A stretch of 64,000 nucleotides of DNA, from contig NZ_JAHWGH010000012.1 in assembly GCF_019334305.1 (NCBI RefSeq), positions 248,001 through 312,000 on the forward strand. The letters run 5' to 3'. This document shows, piece after piece, positions 1 to 10,139 of the stretch. The position numbers and the translations under genes were made by a program. Source of the DNA: Rossellomorea orangium (GTDB lineage: Bacteria > Bacillota > Bacilli > Bacillales > Bacillaceae_B). The first letter of the stretch is position 1. Each line of letters starts with the position of its first letter. The notes beneath the pieces were generated by a model. That model made no database searches and was not told the DNA's origin. It worked only from the letters and a program-made list of their open reading frames with translations.

Positions 1-1203
1 GTGAATAAAGGGAAATTAGAGTCTAAGTCCAAAGTGGAAGTCCGAAACGCGGATGACTTGAGTCTAGCTTACTCCCCGGGGGTGGCGGAACCCTGCAAGG
101 TGATTTATGACAAGCCTGAAACCGTCTATGATTACACGATGAAAGGGAATATGGTCGCAGTCGTGTCCGATGGTACGGCTGTACTGGGTCTTGGAAATAT
201 CGGACCTGAAGCGGCTCTTCCCGTTATGGAAGGAAAAGCGGTTCTATTCAAGAGCTTTGCCGGGGTGGATGCATTTCCGATTTGCTTGAATACAACGGAT
301 GTGGACAAGATCGTTGAAACCGTCAAGCTTCTTGAACCGACATTCGGAGGAGTGAACTTAGAAGACATCGCTGCACCGAACTGCTTTGAAATTGAAGAGC
401 GCTTGAAGAAAGAAACCAATATCCCTGTGTTTCACGATGATCAACATGGTACAGCGATTGTAACCGTGGCGGGACTTGTGAACGCTCTCAAGATTGTCGG
501 AAAGAAAATGTCCGAGATCAAAGTCGTGGCGAACGGTGCCGGTGCTGCCGGTATGGCCATCATCAAACTCCTTTACCGTTACGGCGTAAGGGATATCATC
601 ATGTGTGATTCCAAAGGTGCGATTTACGAAGGTCGTCCTGAAGGAATGAACTCGACGAAAGACGAAGTGGCGAAGTTTACGAATCGTGATCACATCAAGG
701 GCGGCCTTGCAGAAGTATTGAAGGATGCCGATGTGTTCATCGGAGTGTCCGTTGCAGGTGCTTTAACGGAAGAAATGGTTTCTTCCATGAAGCAGGATCC
801 GATCATCTTTGCCATGGCGAACCCGGTTCCTGAAATTATGCCGGAACTTGCGAAAGCAGCTGGAGCCAAGGTAGTGGGGACAGGTCGTTCCGATTTCCCT
901 AACCAGGTGAATAATGTCCTTGCCTTCCCGGGAATCTTCAGGGGTGCACTGGATGTCCGTGCGACTCACATCAATGAAAAAATGAAGCAGGCTGCCGTTG
1001 AAGCGATCGCAGCACTTATTACAGAAGACGAATTGAATGCGGATTATGTCATTCCTGCACCTTTCGATAAGCGTGTCGCTCCGGCCGTTGCTGCAGCAGT
1101 TGCGAAGACAGCGATGGAAACAGGGGTTGCCCGCTTAAAGGTAGATCCGGAAGAAATCCGTAAGAAAACGGAAGATTTAGCGGTTATCGGGAAGAGTGAA
1201 TGA
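1..1203 (+). CDS. ytsJ: NAD(P)-dependent malic enzyme, 5'-partial
   Basis: Oxidative decarboxylation of malate to pyruvate, a cytoplasmic link between the TCA cycle and pyruvate/NADPH supply. The 400 visible residues contain the malic-enzyme signature YSPGVAEPC near residue 24, the FHDDQHGTA metal/substrate motif at about 144-152, a GAGAAG nucleotide-binding turn near 180 and FAMANPVPEI near 270. The GTG at base 1 is most likely an internal Val codon: relatives as I remember them carry about a dozen residues before the VNxGKLESKSKVEV stretch, so the real start lies just outside the window and no ribosome site can be seen. The stop overlaps the next gene by 4 nt (ATGA), indicating translational coupling. 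Family assignment is firm; the cofactor preference (NADP in B. subtilis YtsJ) is inferred from homology. Confidence 0.93.
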   Translation: MNKGKLESKSKVEVRNADDLSLAYSPGVAEPCKVIYDKPETVYDYTMKGNMVAVVSDGTAVLGLGNIGPEAALPVMEGKAVLFKSFAGVDAFPICLNTTDVDKIVETVKLLEPTFGGVNLEDIAAPNCFEIEERLKKETNIPVFHDDQHGTAIVTVAGLVNALKIVGKKMSEIKVVANGAGAAGMAIIKLLYRYGVRDIIMCDSKGAIYEGRPEGMNSTKDEVAKFTNRDHIKGGLAEVLKDADVFIGVSVAGALTEEMVSSMKQDPIIFAMANPVPEIMPELAKAAGAKVVGTGRSDFPNQVNNVLAFPGIFRGALDVRATHINEKMKQAAVEAIAALITEDELNADYVIPAPFDKRVAPAVAAAVAKTAMETGVARLKVDPEEIRKKTEDLAVIGKSE

Positions 1204-1859
1204 TGACAGAAGTGAACTCTCTCCATACACACGCTAAAGTATATATTGGAATTGTTCACCAGTTGAGAGAAATGATATCGAAGGACTGCCTCAAGCCGGG
1301 AGATAAGATTCCATCAGAGAGAGAACTGTCCGAGCGTTTGAACGTTGGACGGTCCTCTGTGAGGGAAGCACTCCGGGCCCTTGAATTGTTGGGGCTGATC
1401 GAGACACGCCGCGGAGAAGGAACCTTTCTGAGGGATTTCAGGGATCATCACCTGATCGACCTTCTCGGCATGTTCATCCTGCAGGACGACATGGCTCAGG
1501 AAGATATCCTTCAAACGAAGATGATGATTGAAAAAGAAGCGCTGAAAGCTTTGTTTATAGATAAAAAGAATACAGATTCCTTACAAGTGTTGGTTTCTGA
1601 ATGTGAGAATCTGGACGACGTGTTCAGGGAAATTGTGATGATCAGTTCGAATTTTTTATCGCAACGGATCTGGAATATCCTGAATGATTTCGAAACCTTG
1701 ATCTGCGGTGAAAAGAAGCTCACTGAAGATATGAGGAAAGAATTGATCAGAATGCTCCACGGCATCGATGATGGAGAGAAAGAGACTGTGCAAGAGACAT
1801 ATAGAAGGGTTAGGAAAATTGTCGATGAAGATGCGACAATTTCCAACATCTTTTTTTAA
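1200..1859 (+). CDS. GntR/FadR-type transcriptional regulator
   Basis: DNA-binding regulator of 219 residues. Residues about 15-80 form a GntR winged helix, with PGDKIPSERELSERL, VGRSSVREALRALELLGLI and the wing RRGEGTF clearly visible. The remaining roughly 130 residues are helical and sit where FadR-type proteins carry an FCD ligand-binding domain, but the domain is diverged and I cannot point to its metal-binding histidines. The gene starts on ATG at 1200, overlapping the malic enzyme stop; a second ATG follows immediately at 1203. The position between malic enzyme and accDA suggests control of pyruvate/malate or acyl-CoA metabolism. The target and ligand are unknown. Confidence 0.85.
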   Translation: MMTEVNSLHTHAKVYIGIVHQLREMISKDCLKPGDKIPSERELSERLNVGRSSVREALRALELLGLIETRRGEGTFLRDFRDHHLIDLLGMFILQDDMAQEDILQTKMMIEKEALKALFIDKKNTDSLQVLVSECENLDDVFREIVMISSNFLSQRIWNILNDFETLICGEKKLTEDMRKELIRMLHGIDDGEKETVQETYRRVRKIVDEDATISNIFF

Positions 1860-1993
1860 ACACTTCCATTAAACTGATAGTCAAGCAGTTTTATACCATG
1901 CATTTACTATAGAGAAGCGAATGGGCAGCTGTCGTGTCAGGGGATATTTCCCCGCTGAAGTAAGCTACTGTCATTCGGTAAGGAGGTTTCACC

Positions 1994-2863
1994 TTGCTAA
2001 AGGAACTTTTTAACAAATCGAAAAAGAAAAAATATGCAACGATTCCTTCTGAAGCGGCTAAACATGACGTTCCGGAAGGCATCATGACAAAATGTCCTGA
2101 TTGCAAAAAAATCATGTATACGAAAGAACTTCAAAAGAACTTAAAGGTGTGCATCCATTGCGGATATCATCATAGTATGAGCTCACCAGAGAGAGTCGAT
2201 AGTTTTATAGATGAAGGCACGTTCAAGGAACTGGATCAGGACCTGACTTCGGCGAACCCTCTGAACTTTCCTGATTATGAGAGTAAAGTGGACAAGGACC
2301 GTAAGAAAACGGGTATGAATGAAGCCGTGCTGACCGGATCAGGAAAAGTAAACGGCATTGAAGTCGTGACAGCCATCATGGATTCCCGATTCAGAATGGG
2401 AAGCATGGGGTCCGTTGTCGGAGAGAAAATCACGAGAGCCATCGAAGAAGCCGATAAACGGAAAGTTCCGTTCATCATCTTCACTGCTTCAGGCGGGGCC
2501 AGGATGCAGGAAGGTGTCCTCAGCTTAATGCAGATGGCGAAGACCAGTGTAGCCCTGAACCGTTTGAGCGAAAACGGGGGACTCTTCATTTCGATCATGA
2601 CCCACCCGACAACTGGTGGTGTATCGGCAAGCTTCGCGTCCGTAGGCGACTATAACTTCGCCGAACCGGGAGCATTGATTGGCTTCGCGGGCAGACGGAT
2701 CATCGAGCAGACGATTCGTGAGGACCTGCCTGAGGATTTCCAGACTTCCGAATTTTTATTGAAACATGGACAACTTGATGGAGTCATTTCAAGACTCGAG
2801 TTAAAGGAAAAGATCGGGACAGTACTTGATATACATCAGTGGGACGGTGAGCTGCCATGGTAA
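1994..2863 (+). CDS. accD: Acetyl-CoA carboxylase carboxyltransferase beta subunit
   Basis: Beta subunit of the carboxyltransferase half of acetyl-CoA carboxylase, which moves CO2 from biotin-BCCP to acetyl-CoA to give malonyl-CoA for fatty acid synthesis. At 289 residues it has the usual length. An N-terminal four-cysteine zinc ribbon is visible (C34, C37, C53, C56), followed by the crotonase-like core with the SGGARMQEG and [10 protein letters not shown] oxyanion/CoA motifs. The start is TTG at 1994, supported by AGGAGG at 1981-1986. The stop overlaps the accA start by 7 nt, as expected for an obligate A2B2 partner. The 134 nt upstream hold no promoter I would defend. Confidence 0.97.
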   Translation: MLKELFNKSKKKKYATIPSEAAKHDVPEGIMTKCPDCKKIMYTKELQKNLKVCIHCGYHHSMSSPERVDSFIDEGTFKELDQDLTSANPLNFPDYESKVDKDRKKTGMNEAVLTGSGKVNGIEVVTAIMDSRFRMGSMGSVVGEKITRAIEEADKRKVPFIIFTASGGARMQEGVLSLMQMAKTSVALNRLSENGGLFISIMTHPTTGGVSASFASVGDYNFAEPGALIGFAGRRIIEQTIREDLPEDFQTSEFLLKHGQLDGVISRLELKEKIGTVLDIHQWDGELPW

Positions 2864-3837
2864 ATGAGATGGAATTTGAAAAGCCGGTACTGGAGCTTAA
2901 GAAGAAGATTGCCGAACTGAGGGAATTCACTCAGAACTCAGATGTCGATTTATCAAAAGAAATCGAGAAGCTGGAGACTCGGCTTACAAAGCTTCAAAAT
3001 GATATTTATGAAAACATGAAGCCGTGGGAAAGGGTTCAGGTTGCCCGTCATCCTGAGCGTCCGACCACGCTTGATTACATTGGATATCTCTTTACGGACT
3101 TTATCGAAATGCACGGGGATCGTCTGTATGGGGATGACGAAGCGATTGTTTCAGGCGTCGGGAAGTTTCACGATGTCCCCGTGACAATCATCGGTCACCA
3201 ACGAGGGAAAGACACGAAAGAAAACATTCGCAGGAATTTCGGGATGCCACACCCTGAAGGATATCGTAAAGCGTTACGCTTGATGAAACAGGCGGACAAG
3301 TTTAACCGCCCGATCATCTGCTTTATCGATACAAAGGGTGCGTACCCCGGGAAAGCCGCGGAAGAGCGTGGTCAAAGTGAAGCCATTGCACGGAACCTTG
3401 TTGAAATGGCCGGCCTGACCGTTCCCGTCATCTGCGTCGTCATCGGTGAAGGGGGAAGTGGCGGTGCATTGGCCCTTGGAGTCGGAAATCATATTCTTAT
3501 GCTTGAAAACTCCACATACTCCGTCATCTCTCCTGAAGGGGCAGCTGCGATCCTCTGGAAGGATTCGACTCAGGCGAAACGAGCGGCTGAATCCATGAAG
3601 ATCACGGCTCCTGATTTAAAGGAGCTTGGAATCATCGATGAAATCATTACGGAAGTAAAAGGTGGAGCCCATAAAGATGTCGAAGAACAGGCGAAATATA
3701 TCAACGACGTCCTTAAGGGCTCATTGAAAGAGTTGATCCCGATGAAAAAGGACGAATTGATTCAACATCGCTACGAAAAATTCAAGGCGATGGGTGAATA
3801 TTCCGTTTTAAATGATCTAATCGGGGTAAAATCATAA
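2857..3837 (+). CDS. accA: Acetyl-CoA carboxylase carboxyltransferase alpha subunit
   Basis: Alpha subunit of the carboxyltransferase, partner of accD directly upstream. The 326 residues fit the family. The first 50 residues form a charged helical region, then the crotonase-type core carries [21 protein letters not shown], the glycine-rich [12 protein letters not shown] loop and [15 protein letters not shown]. The start is the ATG at 2857 inside the end of accD; a second in-frame ATG follows three codons later, so the exact N terminus could shift slightly. The gene is followed within 50 nt by a strong intrinsic terminator, so accDA (perhaps with the regulator upstream) forms the operon. Confidence 0.97.
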   Translation: MVNEMEFEKPVLELKKKIAELREFTQNSDVDLSKEIEKLETRLTKLQNDIYENMKPWERVQVARHPERPTTLDYIGYLFTDFIEMHGDRLYGDDEAIVSGVGKFHDVPVTIIGHQRGKDTKENIRRNFGMPHPEGYRKALRLMKQADKFNRPIICFIDTKGAYPGKAAEERGQSEAIARNLVEMAGLTVPVICVVIGEGGSGGALALGVGNHILMLENSTYSVISPEGAAAILWKDSTQAKRAAESMKITAPDLKELGIIDEIITEVKGGAHKDVEEQAKYINDVLKGSLKELIPMKKDELIQHRYEKFKAMGEYSVLNDLIGVKS

Positions 3838-3846
3838 AGAATGATG

Positions 3847-3883
3847 GACTGACAAATAGGAAATACCTTTTGTCAGTCTTTTT
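3847..3883 (+). terminator. Intrinsic terminator after accA
   Basis: Ten-base stem GACTGACAAA / TTTGTCAGTC with an AT-rich loop, followed by TTTTT. It closes the accDA transcript. Confidence 0.85.
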
Positions 3884-3937
3884 CATTCAATCCTTAAGAA
3901 TATACGGTTTGTGACGATATTTTGAAGGTTTTAACAA

Positions 3938-3952
3938 TTAAAACGCTTCCAT
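3938..3952 (-). promoter_or_regulatory. Candidate cre (CcpA) site upstream of pfkA
   Basis: Read on the minus strand, ATGGAAGCGTTTTAA agrees with the degenerate cre consensus WTGNAANCGNWNNCW at 14 of 15 positions; only the late C is missing. It lies about 180 nt upstream of the best pfkA promoter. CcpA control of pfk-pyk is known in some lactic acid bacteria; here it is only a motif match. The rest of the 326-nt gap between accA and pfkA is AT-rich and holds no other feature I recognise beyond the terminator and promoter listed separately. Confidence 0.35.
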
Positions 3953-4108
3953 TTAATAGATTATTTCGTCTTTTGCGTTTCCATCTAGTAACTTGTTGAG
4001 AACCTTGAACCTTCGTGTTATTTTAGAAATAATCCAAAGTCTATTGGTCCATAATAATGTAATGAATGCAAACCGGGAATTTCCTTTTCTTTAATTTATG
4101 TGAAACGA

Positions 4109-5123
<1,015 letters not shown>

Positions 5124-5153
5124 ATTGTTGTAAGATTTCAGGAGGTAAAGAAA

Positions 5154-6914
5154 ATGAGAAAAACGAAAATAGTATGTACGATCGGTCCTGCCAGTGAAAG
5201 TGTAGAGAAGTTATCACAACTGATCGAAGCAGGAATGAACGTTTCCCGCTTGAACTTTTCACATGGTGACCATGAAGAACACGGACAGCGTATCGTCAAT
5301 ATCCGCGAAGCAGCCGAAAAAGCCGGCAAGACAGTCGGTATCCTGCTTGATACAAAAGGTCCGGAAATCCGTACGAACAACATGGAAGGTGGGGCGATTG
5401 AACTGACTCAAGGTTCAAACGTCATCGTTTCCATGAAAGAAGTACAGGGAACAACAGAAAAATTCTCCGTTACATACGAAGGATTAATCGATGATGTTCA
5501 TGTTGGTTCTAAAATTCTTCTGGATGACGGATTAATCGGTTTGGAAGTAACGGAAATCGACAAAGCGAACGGTGAAATCCACACATACGTTGCCAACAGT
5601 GGAACACTTAAAAATAAAAAAGGTGTTAACGTACCTGGTGTATCGGTGAACCTTCCTGGTATCACGGATAAAGATGCAAGTGATATCGTATTCGGGATCG
5701 GACAAGGCGTAGACTTTATTGCGGCTTCGTTCGTCCGTCGTGCATCCGACGTCTTGGAAATCCGTCAATTATTGGAAGAGCACAATGCGTCTCATATCCA
5801 AATCATCCCTAAGATCGAGAACCAAGAGGGTGTCGACAATATCGATGAAATCCTTGAAGTGTCCGATGGGTTGATGGTTGCTCGTGGAGACCTTGGTGTT
5901 GAAATCCCTGCGGAAGAAGTACCACTGGTTCAAAAGATGCTGATCAAGAAATGCAACTCTTTAGGGAAGCCTGTCATCACAGCAACTCAAATGCTTGATT
6001 CTATGCAGCGCAACCCAAGACCGACAAGAGCGGAAGCAAGTGACGTTGCCAACGCCATCTTTGATGGTACGGACGCGATCATGCTTTCTGGTGAAACGGC
6101 AGCAGGTTCATACCCTGTAGAAGCTGTTCAAACGATGCATAACATCGCATCAAGAGCAGAAACGGCGCTTGATTACAACGCGATCCTATCTTCACGCAGC
6201 AAAGACAGCGAGCACAATATGACGGATGCCATCGGGCAATCAGTTGCATACACGGCTCTTAATCTTGATGTGAATGCGATCGTCGCTCCGACCGAGAGTG
6301 GTCACACGGCACGCATGATCTCTAAATATCGTCCGAAAGCACCAATCGTTGCTGTGACGGGTACAGATTCTGTATCACGCCGTCTGGCACTTGTCTGGGG
6401 CGTACATCCAACACTTGGACGTAAAGTGACGACGACTGATGAAATGCTTGACATGGCTGTTGAAGAGAGCGTCAATTCAGGTATGACGAAGCACGGAGAC
6501 CGCATCGTTATCACAGCGGGTGTTCCGATCGGTGAATCTGGAACGACGAACTTGATGAAGATCCATGTAGTGGGCGACGTCGTAGCTAAAGGTCAAGGAA
6601 TCGGCCGCAGATCTGCTTACGGTAAAGCAGTAGTAGCGACAACAGCTGAAGAAGCGGTAAAGAACACTACTGAGGGATCTGTCCTTGTGACGATCGGTAC
6701 GGATAAAGAAATGATGCCTGCTCTTGAGAAGTGCTCTGCACTGATCGTAGAAGAAGGCGGACTTACTAGTCATGCAGCCGTAGTAGGAATCAACCTTGGA
6801 ATTCCTGTAGTGGTTGGTGTTGACCATGCCACTTCATTATTCAAGAATGGCCAGGAAATCACAGTGGATGCTACTCATGGCGTGATTTATAATGGGTATG
6901 CTAGTGTACTGTAA
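5154..6914 (+). CDS. pyk: Pyruvate kinase with C-terminal PEP-utilizer domain
   Basis: Converts PEP and ADP to pyruvate and ATP. At 586 residues it is the long Bacillus form. The catalytic barrel carries [21 protein letters not shown], the signature [27 protein letters not shown] and [12 protein letters not shown], followed by the regulatory C domain (about 360-470). The extra C-terminal domain of about 110 residues resembles the phosphohistidine domain of PEP-utilising enzymes, with [11 protein letters not shown] around residue 535; in Bacillus this tail is known but not needed for basic activity. A strong AGGAGG lies at 5141-5146. Operon with pfkA, closed by a terminator. Confidence 0.97.
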   Translation: MRKTKIVCTIGPASESVEKLSQLIEAGMNVSRLNFSHGDHEEHGQRIVNIREAAEKAGKTVGILLDTKGPEIRTNNMEGGAIELTQGSNVIVSMKEVQGTTEKFSVTYEGLIDDVHVGSKILLDDGLIGLEVTEIDKANGEIHTYVANSGTLKNKKGVNVPGVSVNLPGITDKDASDIVFGIGQGVDFIAASFVRRASDVLEIRQLLEEHNASHIQIIPKIENQEGVDNIDEILEVSDGLMVARGDLGVEIPAEEVPLVQKMLIKKCNSLGKPVITATQMLDSMQRNPRPTRAEASDVANAIFDGTDAIMLSGETAAGSYPVEAVQTMHNIASRAETALDYNAILSSRSKDSEHNMTDAIGQSVAYTALNLDVNAIVAPTESGHTARMISKYRPKAPIVAVTGTDSVSRRLALVWGVHPTLGRKVTTTDEMLDMAVEESVNSGMTKHGDRIVITAGVPIGESGTTNLMKIHVVGDVVAKGQGIGRRSAYGKAVVATTAEEAVKNTTEGSVLVTIGTDKEMMPALEKCSALIVEEGGLTSHAAVVGINLGIPVVVGVDHATSLFKNGQEITVDATHGVIYNGYASVL

Positions 6915-6930
6915 GTAGATATTTGTTAGG

Positions 6931-6961
6931 AACCAGAGTCTTTTGTGGCTCTGGTTTTTTT
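6931..6961 (+). terminator. Intrinsic terminator after pyk
   Basis: Stem AACCAGAG / CTCTGGTT with a 10-nt loop and a seven-T tail. Confidence 0.9.
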
Positions 6962-6994
6962 ATGCTAATGGGGATGGATGTGAATTTTAGGCTT

Positions 6995-7067
6995 TGGCAC
7001 AAGTTTTGGTGAAAGTGGCACAAGTTTGGTTGGACGCTGTTGAACAGATTGGTCAAGGTGCCGCAAT
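6995..7067. repeat. Short-word array A (TGGCACAAGTT, 21-nt step)
   Basis: Two exact copies of TGGCACAAGTTT begin at 6995 and 7016, exactly 21 nt apart; two much weaker look-alikes follow near 7037 and 7059. The same word recurs in array C at 19.7 kb with the same 21-nt step. It lies between the pyk terminator and fxsA in a 323-nt gap; the rest of the gap is AT/C-rich sequence with nothing else recognisable. Confidence 0.6.
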
Positions 7068-7237
7068 CAACGCTGATATTGCAAAAAAAAACAACAAAAT
7101 TACCCCAACCAACCTCCCCCTCCTACAACCATAAAACAATATCAAAACAGACCCAATCCCTTCACATAATACATAAAATCTCTAATATGCTATAATAGAA
7201 AGAAGCAAGCACTCTAAAACAAATGGAGGAATCCATC

Positions 7238-7624
7238 ATGAGATATATGCTTTTACTATTGATTATCATACCGGCCCTTGAAATTGGCTTATTGGTTCTT
7301 TCCGGACAGGCCATTGGTCTTGTTCCGACAGTGTTATTGATCATTACGACCGGGATCCTGGGTGCGTACCTTGCGAAGAAGCAGGGGATCGAGACAATTA
7401 GAAAAGCGCAGCGGGATATGCAGTATGGCCAGCTTCCCGGCGATGCCATCATGGATGGATTGTGCATCCTTGTAGGAGGGGTCGTTCTATTGACGCCAGG
7501 CTTCATTACCGATGCCATTGGTTTCCTATTACTTCTGCCGGCCACAAGAAAAATGTTCAAACCTTTCATCTACCGATTATTCAAACGATGGATCAATAAT
7601 GGGAATGTCATCATATACAGATAA
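7238..7624 (+). CDS. fxsA: FxsA family membrane protein
   Basis: Small integral membrane protein of 128 residues. In E. coli FxsA over-expression relieves exclusion of phage T7 by F plasmid PifA; the native role in Bacillus is unknown. Three or four hydrophobic segments are visible: residues 1-23, 27-46 (TVLLIITTGILGAYLA) and about 75-105 (ILVGGVVLLTPGFITDAIG, the family signature with LTPG). The start is ATG at 7238 rather than 7223, because the GGAGG ribosome site at 7225-7229 would lie inside the longer reading. Single gene followed by a terminator. Confidence 0.9.
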   Translation: MRYMLLLLIIIPALEIGLLVLSGQAIGLVPTVLLIITTGILGAYLAKKQGIETIRKAQRDMQYGQLPGDAIMDGLCILVGGVVLLTPGFITDAIGFLLLLPATRKMFKPFIYRLFKRWINNGNVIIYR

Positions 7625-7691
7625 TACAAAGCACTGCACAGTGAAGATAACGGGTTTACTTGTGAGATGCAATACGGTAAAATTCACAATT

Positions 7692-7731
7692 AAAAAAGGC
7701 TTAGAGATAGCACTATCTCTAAGCCTTTTTT
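7692..7731. terminator. Strong terminator after fxsA
   Basis: Near-perfect stem AAAAAAGGCTTAGAGATAG / CTATCTCTAAGCCTTTTTT with a 2-nt loop. It has a T run on both strands and could act in both directions, although ytvI on the minus strand ends 360 nt further on. Confidence 0.9.
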
Positions 7732-7789
7732 GATAGAAACCACTTGTAAGTTGTATAAGAGCAGGAGATGCTAAAGCATGTCCGACTAA

Positions 7790-7978
7790 AATAAGCGGAG
7801 AAATTCCGCTTATTGAGAAAATAATCCTGAATATAAGTTGAATAGACGGAATTATTCCGGCTATTTACTCAAAAAAGCCGGAATAGTGGGATTTTCCTTT
7901 ACTTAAACGGAAAAATCCCGCCTATTTACCCCGATTCAATCTCGATTCTGAAGGTTAACCTTACTTCCTCCGCTTATT
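7790..7978. repeat. Short-word array B (AATAnnCGGA half-sites, about 51-nt step)
   Basis: Inverted half-sites of the type AATAAGCGGA / TCCGCTTATT. Forward copies start at 7790, 7841 and 7882, reverse copies at 7805, 7856, 7917 and 7969. The first two pairs have identical internal spacing (15 nt) and lie exactly 51 nt apart, forming hairpins at 7790-7814 and 7841-7865; a third, longer hairpin pairs 7882-7897 with 7909-7926. The array fills the middle of the 466-nt gap between the convergent fxsA and ytvI. Between 7979 and 8090 I see nothing. Confidence 0.6.
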
Positions 7979-8090
7979 CTATCTCTCGAAATAACCCACT
8001 GACGAGATCTCCAAACTCGAGCATACTTTCTAATCATTATTCCATATCCTGGGATGATGCACAGCACATCTAATGTAATCGGGTTAAAAG

Positions 8091-9197
8091 CTATTTTACA
8101 CCCATAATGAATTTCCACGTATCTTCAAACACTCCTGCACGCTTCAAAGTGGAAAGGATCACGAGCACCACTGGTCCTACAATCAAACCTAAAAATCCAA
8201 TCAACTTAAAACCGACAAACAGTGCAATCAAGGTGGCAAGGGGATCGAGCCCGATGCTTGAAGATAATACTTTCGGTTCCATGATCTGACGTTGGACGAC
8301 GACGACCATGTAGAGAACCGACAAACCGATTCCGAGGCCGACGTTGCCTGTGATGAACTCATAGGCGATCCAAGGGACGAATACCGCACCGGTTCCGAGA
8401 TAAGGCAGGATGTCAACGAGACCAGTCACGAGGGCGATGGTTATTGCGTAATCTACTCTCAGGATGATCAATCCGATCAGTACGATGATCGCGGTGATCG
8501 AGATGAGGGTGAATTGAGCCCGGATGAAACCGAACAGGGCACGCTTTAAGTCGATGAATACTTTTCTTCCACTGCTCATGGCTTTCCCTGGAATGATTTT
8601 TTCTGCTTTAGCAGATAATGTATACCAATCCTTACTGATGAAGAACGTGGCCAGTGCAGCGAATATCAAGACAGATGCGGCATTTGGGATCCACGAGATC
8701 AGCTGAGGCAGTTTGGTGAAAAAGTTTTGCAGGAAATCGCCTGCGGATGTGGCAATTTTAGTTCCGGCTGTCTGGATATTTTCAAGTATCGTATCCTGTT
8801 GTCCGGCTTCAAGGTTTTTAAATAAACCGGCGAGTTGATTATAAAGCGGGATGACCTGTCCGACGATGATGTCCTCTGCATATGTAACAAGGGTTTGAAC
8901 ATGCTTGGGCAGTTCTTCTGCTAAGTAATTGGCTCCGGAGACGATTTCGGCAATCAATAATGTGATGAGTCCTGCAAATATGGCGACGATCAGAATGAGG
9001 GACAGGGTCACTGCCCATATCCTCGGAAGCCATTTTTCAAGTCCGTTCACCAGGGGATTGATCAGTAAGGCGATGGCAACGGCAATGATGAATGGATAGG
9101 CAAGCTTCCATATGTAATAGAGTGAAATCAATGAGAGAATGATGATCGCTACCACGACCAGGAAACGGATCGTACGATAAACATAGTCTAAATTCAA
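8091..9197 (-). CDS. ytvI: AI-2E family transporter, sporulation membrane protein YtvI
   Basis: Polytopic membrane protein of 368 residues in the PerM/AI-2E exporter superfamily. Hydrophobic segments lie near residues 10-50 (two), 60-85, 150-180, 215-250, 260-310 and 320-350, with the conserved late motif LPYLGTGAVFVPW and the GLDPLATLIALFVGFKL loop that ends the family domain. B. subtilis YtvI is annotated as a sporulation integral membrane protein; the substrate is unknown. The TTG start at 9197 has AGGAGGG ending 6 nt upstream. It is the only minus-strand gene in the first 37 kb and stands alone. Confidence 0.88.
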   Translation of the reverse strand: MNLDYVYRTIRFLVVVAIIILSLISLYYIWKLAYPFIIAVAIALLINPLVNGLEKWLPRIWAVTLSLILIVAIFAGLITLLIAEIVSGANYLAEELPKHVQTLVTYAEDIIVGQVIPLYNQLAGLFKNLEAGQQDTILENIQTAGTKIATSAGDFLQNFFTKLPQLISWIPNAASVLIFAALATFFISKDWYTLSAKAEKIIPGKAMSSGRKVFIDLKRALFGFIRAQFTLISITAIIVLIGLIILRVDYAITIALVTGLVDILPYLGTGAVFVPWIAYEFITGNVGLGIGLSVLYMVVVVQRQIMEPKVLSSSIGLDPLATLIALFVGFKLIGFLGLIVGPVVLVILSTLKRAGVFEDTWKFIMGVK

Positions 9198-9346
9198 GGG
9201 CTTCCCTCCTACCGAGTCTAGTAATTCTATTTTATCGGAGACAGGAAATGAAAGGAAGATTTATTTACGGTGGTTTCAGTATTTTGTGAAAGATGGATAA
9301 AGTTGATATGGTAGGATAATGATTGGAGTACATAAAGGGGAGGCAG

Positions 9347-9814
9347 ATGAAGGATATGACACAGCCGTTCATGTTTTTACTGCTTTTATTAGGAATCGGT
9401 TTGATTGCAAAAAATCAATCCATTATTATAGCCGTAGCATTTTTGATTGTTTTAAAGGTACTGGGAATGGATGAAAAAGTATTCGCGTCGATCCAGTCGA
9501 AAGGGATTAATTGGGGTGTTACCGTCATCACGATTGCGGTACTCGCACCGATTGCAACGGGAGAAATCGGTTTTAAGGATCTCTTTGATTCGTTGAAGTC
9601 CCCATATGCCTGGATTGCTCTTGCCTCTGGTATGGCCGTGGCATTGATCGCAAAGAACGGGTTAATCCTATTGGAGGATGATCCTCATCTCACGACGGCA
9701 CTGGTTCTCGGAACGGTCCTCGCTGTGGCTTTATTTAGAGGGGTTGCCGTGGGACCTCTGATTGGCGCAGGCATCGCCTATCTCGCAATGAAAGTGTATG
9801 AATTTTTCCTTTGA
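9347..9814 (+). CDS. ytwI: DUF441 membrane protein YtwI
   Basis: Integral membrane protein of about 155 residues of unknown function (DUF441). At least four hydrophobic segments are visible: about residues 5-35, 50-70 (GVTVITIAVLAPIATGEIGF), 82-100 and 115-150 (TTALVLGTVLAVALFRG ending in a glycine-rich helix). The start is placed at ATG 9347, with AAAGGGGAGG just before it; a second ATG at 9355 is possible. It sits between ytvI (opposite strand) and citZ as in B. subtilis. Confidence 0.85.
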   Translation: MKDMTQPFMFLLLLLGIGLIAKNQSIIIAVAFLIVLKVLGMDEKVFASIQSKGINWGVTVITIAVLAPIATGEIGFKDLFDSLKSPYAWIALASGMAVALIAKNGLILLEDDPHLTTALVLGTVLAVALFRGVAVGPLIGAGIAYLAMKVYEFFL

Positions 9815-9905
9815 AGCGTCGCTTTGGATCACACCGGGCGATTCCTTTTTTGTTATGGTTTATTTTTCTAGAAAAATAATTTTTATAGAAATTGGTGCGT
9901 TTTCA

Positions 9906-9934
9906 TTCACAAAAGTCAGATAATTGTTTATAAT
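9906..9934 (+). promoter_or_regulatory. Putative citZ promoter
   Basis: TTCACA and TATAAT separated by 17 nt. It predicts a start near 9941 and therefore an untranslated leader of about 200 nt before citZ. Confidence 0.6.
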
Positions 9935-9939
9935 AGGAA

Positions 9940-9954
9940 ATGTAAGCGCATCCC
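9940..9954 (+). promoter_or_regulatory. Candidate cre (CcpA) site at citZ start point
   Basis: ATGTAAGCGCATCCC matches the cre consensus WTGNAANCGNWNNCW at 14 of 15 positions. It begins 5 nt after the -10 box, a position where bound CcpA would block transcription. CcpA repression of citZ is established in B. subtilis; the site here is a motif match. Confidence 0.55.
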
Positions 9955-10139
9955 AAGCTCTCGTGTTATCATAGGAGGAGCCGGGAATCATTTTTTGTAT
10001 AGGAATTGAGCAATCGCTCAACGTGTTTATTTACGTTCTTTTTAAACAAGCCTACTAGATTTAATAGATCGTTTTGTAGGGTTTTATACTCATATGAAAA
10101 TGGGTAAAAGAGAAATAACTATCAAAAGGAGAGGTTATT
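9955..10139 (+). other. Long citZ 5' untranslated leader
   Basis: About 185 nt between the cre-like site and the citZ ATG. It contains a hairpin TTGAGC/GCTCAA near 10005-10020 and a possible pairing of CCTAC with GTAGG around 10050-10080, but no T-run attenuator. Aconitase (CitB) is known to bind the citZ leader in B. subtilis; whether this leader is bound is inference. Confidence 0.4.

Noticed and set aside
1-3. GTG at base 1 as the malic enzyme start codon
   Set aside because: The codon aligns with an internal Val of relatives, and no upstream ribosome site can be seen; the gene is simply cut by the window edge.
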